DNA from: Deltaproteobacteria bacterium
GTDB taxonomy: Bacteria > Myxococcota > UBA796 > SXON01
Direction: 5' to 3'
Assembly: GCA_947483545.1 (NCBI GenBank)
Contig: CANKNP010000037.1
Location: 1-21,508, forward strand
Length of the DNA stretch: 21,508 nucleotides
Part shown: positions 21,133 through 21,508 of the stretch, one piece after another
How the letters are laid out: each line of letters opens with the position of its first letter
Numbering within the stretch: the first letter of the stretch is position 1
Notes under the pieces: generated by a model
Seen by the model: only the letters and a program-made list of their open reading frames with translations
What the model was told of the DNA's origin: nothing
Database searches by the model: none
Position numbers and translations under genes: made by a program

Positions 21133-21508
21133 TTGCCCGACCGTCTCGTTGAGCTTGCCCGCAGGTACGGCTGGTCGGATGCGTGCATGGCCGAGGTGCG
21201 GGAGCTGCTCGGGGACGGCGATCCCGCGGGCCCCGTGCGTCCCGACGCGCCAGGCGCGGAGTCGTTGTTCCACGCCTGGATCTCCGGCCTGCCGGGGGGT
21301 GAGGGCCCTATGCCCCCAGATCCCGAGGCCCGCCCGATCTACGAAGACGTAGACCGGCTGGGCTTGGGCGGCATGGGCGAGGTCCGCCGGGTCTGGGACC
21401 GCTCGCTTCGTCGCCACGTCGCGATGAAGCTGCTCCGAACCGAGTTCGTGGCGGATCGATCGATGCTCGCTCGCTTCGCAGAAGAGGCCCAAGCAACGGC
21501 ACAGTTGG
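21133..21508 (+). CDS. PknB-type serine/threonine protein kinase, N-terminal part (3' end outside window)
   Basis: The first ~70 residues form a helical region not part of the kinase fold, ending in a Pro-rich stretch. Then the kinase N-lobe begins: the glycine loop reads LGLGGMGEVRRVWD, followed by HVAMKLL with the ATP-binding Lys and the start of helix C (MLARFAEEAQATAQL). These match bacterial eukaryotic-like Ser/Thr kinases. I chose TTG at 21133 because GAGGGAG lies eight bases upstream; GTG at 21124 in the same frame has the ribosome motif directly against it. The rest of the kinase domain and any sensor domain lie outside the window. Many myxobacterial kinases of this type carry C-terminal repeats or membrane segments. 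Confidence 0.85.
   Translation, partial: MPDRLVELARRYGWSDACMAEVRELLGDGDPAGPVRPDAPGAESLFHAWISGLPGGEGPMPPDPEARPIYEDVDRLGLGGMGEVRRVWDRSLRRHVAMKLLRTEFVADRSMLARFAEEAQATAQL

Overview
The window comes from a GC-rich bacterium, most likely a myxobacterium-like (Myxococcota/deltaproteobacterial) genome. This is judged from the gene repertoire: a Tad/Flp pilus operon with myxobacterial-style Asp-Thr-Ser-rich lipoproteins, a eukaryotic-like Ser/Thr kinase, a class III adenylate cyclase, a 2-hydroxyacyl-CoA dehydratase/activase-type protein and several genes of no recognisable family. No 16S or other taxonomic marker is present. I saw no tRNA, rRNA, insertion sequence, phage gene or CRISPR array.

Left part (1-4000). 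The 3' end of a dehydratase/activase-related gene on the plus strand converges on a four-gene minus-strand operon. That operon encodes a lipoprotein with a PilP/GspC-like C-terminal part, an MlaF-type ABC protein whose nucleotide-binding motifs are nearly all degenerate, an MCE (MlaD-like) protein and a tail-anchored protein of unknown function. No MlaE-type permease is present. The divergent intergenic region next to it (3991-4220) holds a 36-bp tandem repeat array in which each unit carries a near-perfect palindrome.

Middle part (4221-9265). A plus-strand gene of unknown function contains a stretch with disturbed coding statistics. It is followed by minus-strand genes: a BtuF-like cobalamin/iron-complex binding protein without a signal peptide, and an unknown 502-residue protein translationally coupled (ATGA) to a membrane-anchored class III adenylate cyclase. 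Upstream of the cyclase, 273 bp of non-coding DNA carry two copies of a 30-bp palindromic repeat.

Right part (9266-19813). A long minus-strand operon encodes a Tad (tight adherence) pilus: flp pilin, cpaB/rcpC, secretin cpaC/rcpA, cpaE/tadZ, the ATPase cpaF/tadA, platform proteins tadB and tadC, and the TPR protein tadD. It continues without a break into a small lipoprotein, a larger lipoprotein with Asp-Thr-Ser repeats, a flippase-like membrane protein and a small protein resembling part of a glycosyltransferase. Most junctions overlap by 1-4 nt (TGATG, ATGA, GTGA) or lie a few nt apart, so the set is probably co-transcribed. Between flp and cpaB lies a terminator-like hairpin, which would give more pilin than machine. 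The prepilin peptidase (TadV), minor pilins (TadE/F/G) and RcpB are not here and must be encoded elsewhere if the system works.

Right edge. Ribonuclease D (rnd, minus) is divergent from a PknB-type kinase gene (plus) that runs off the window.
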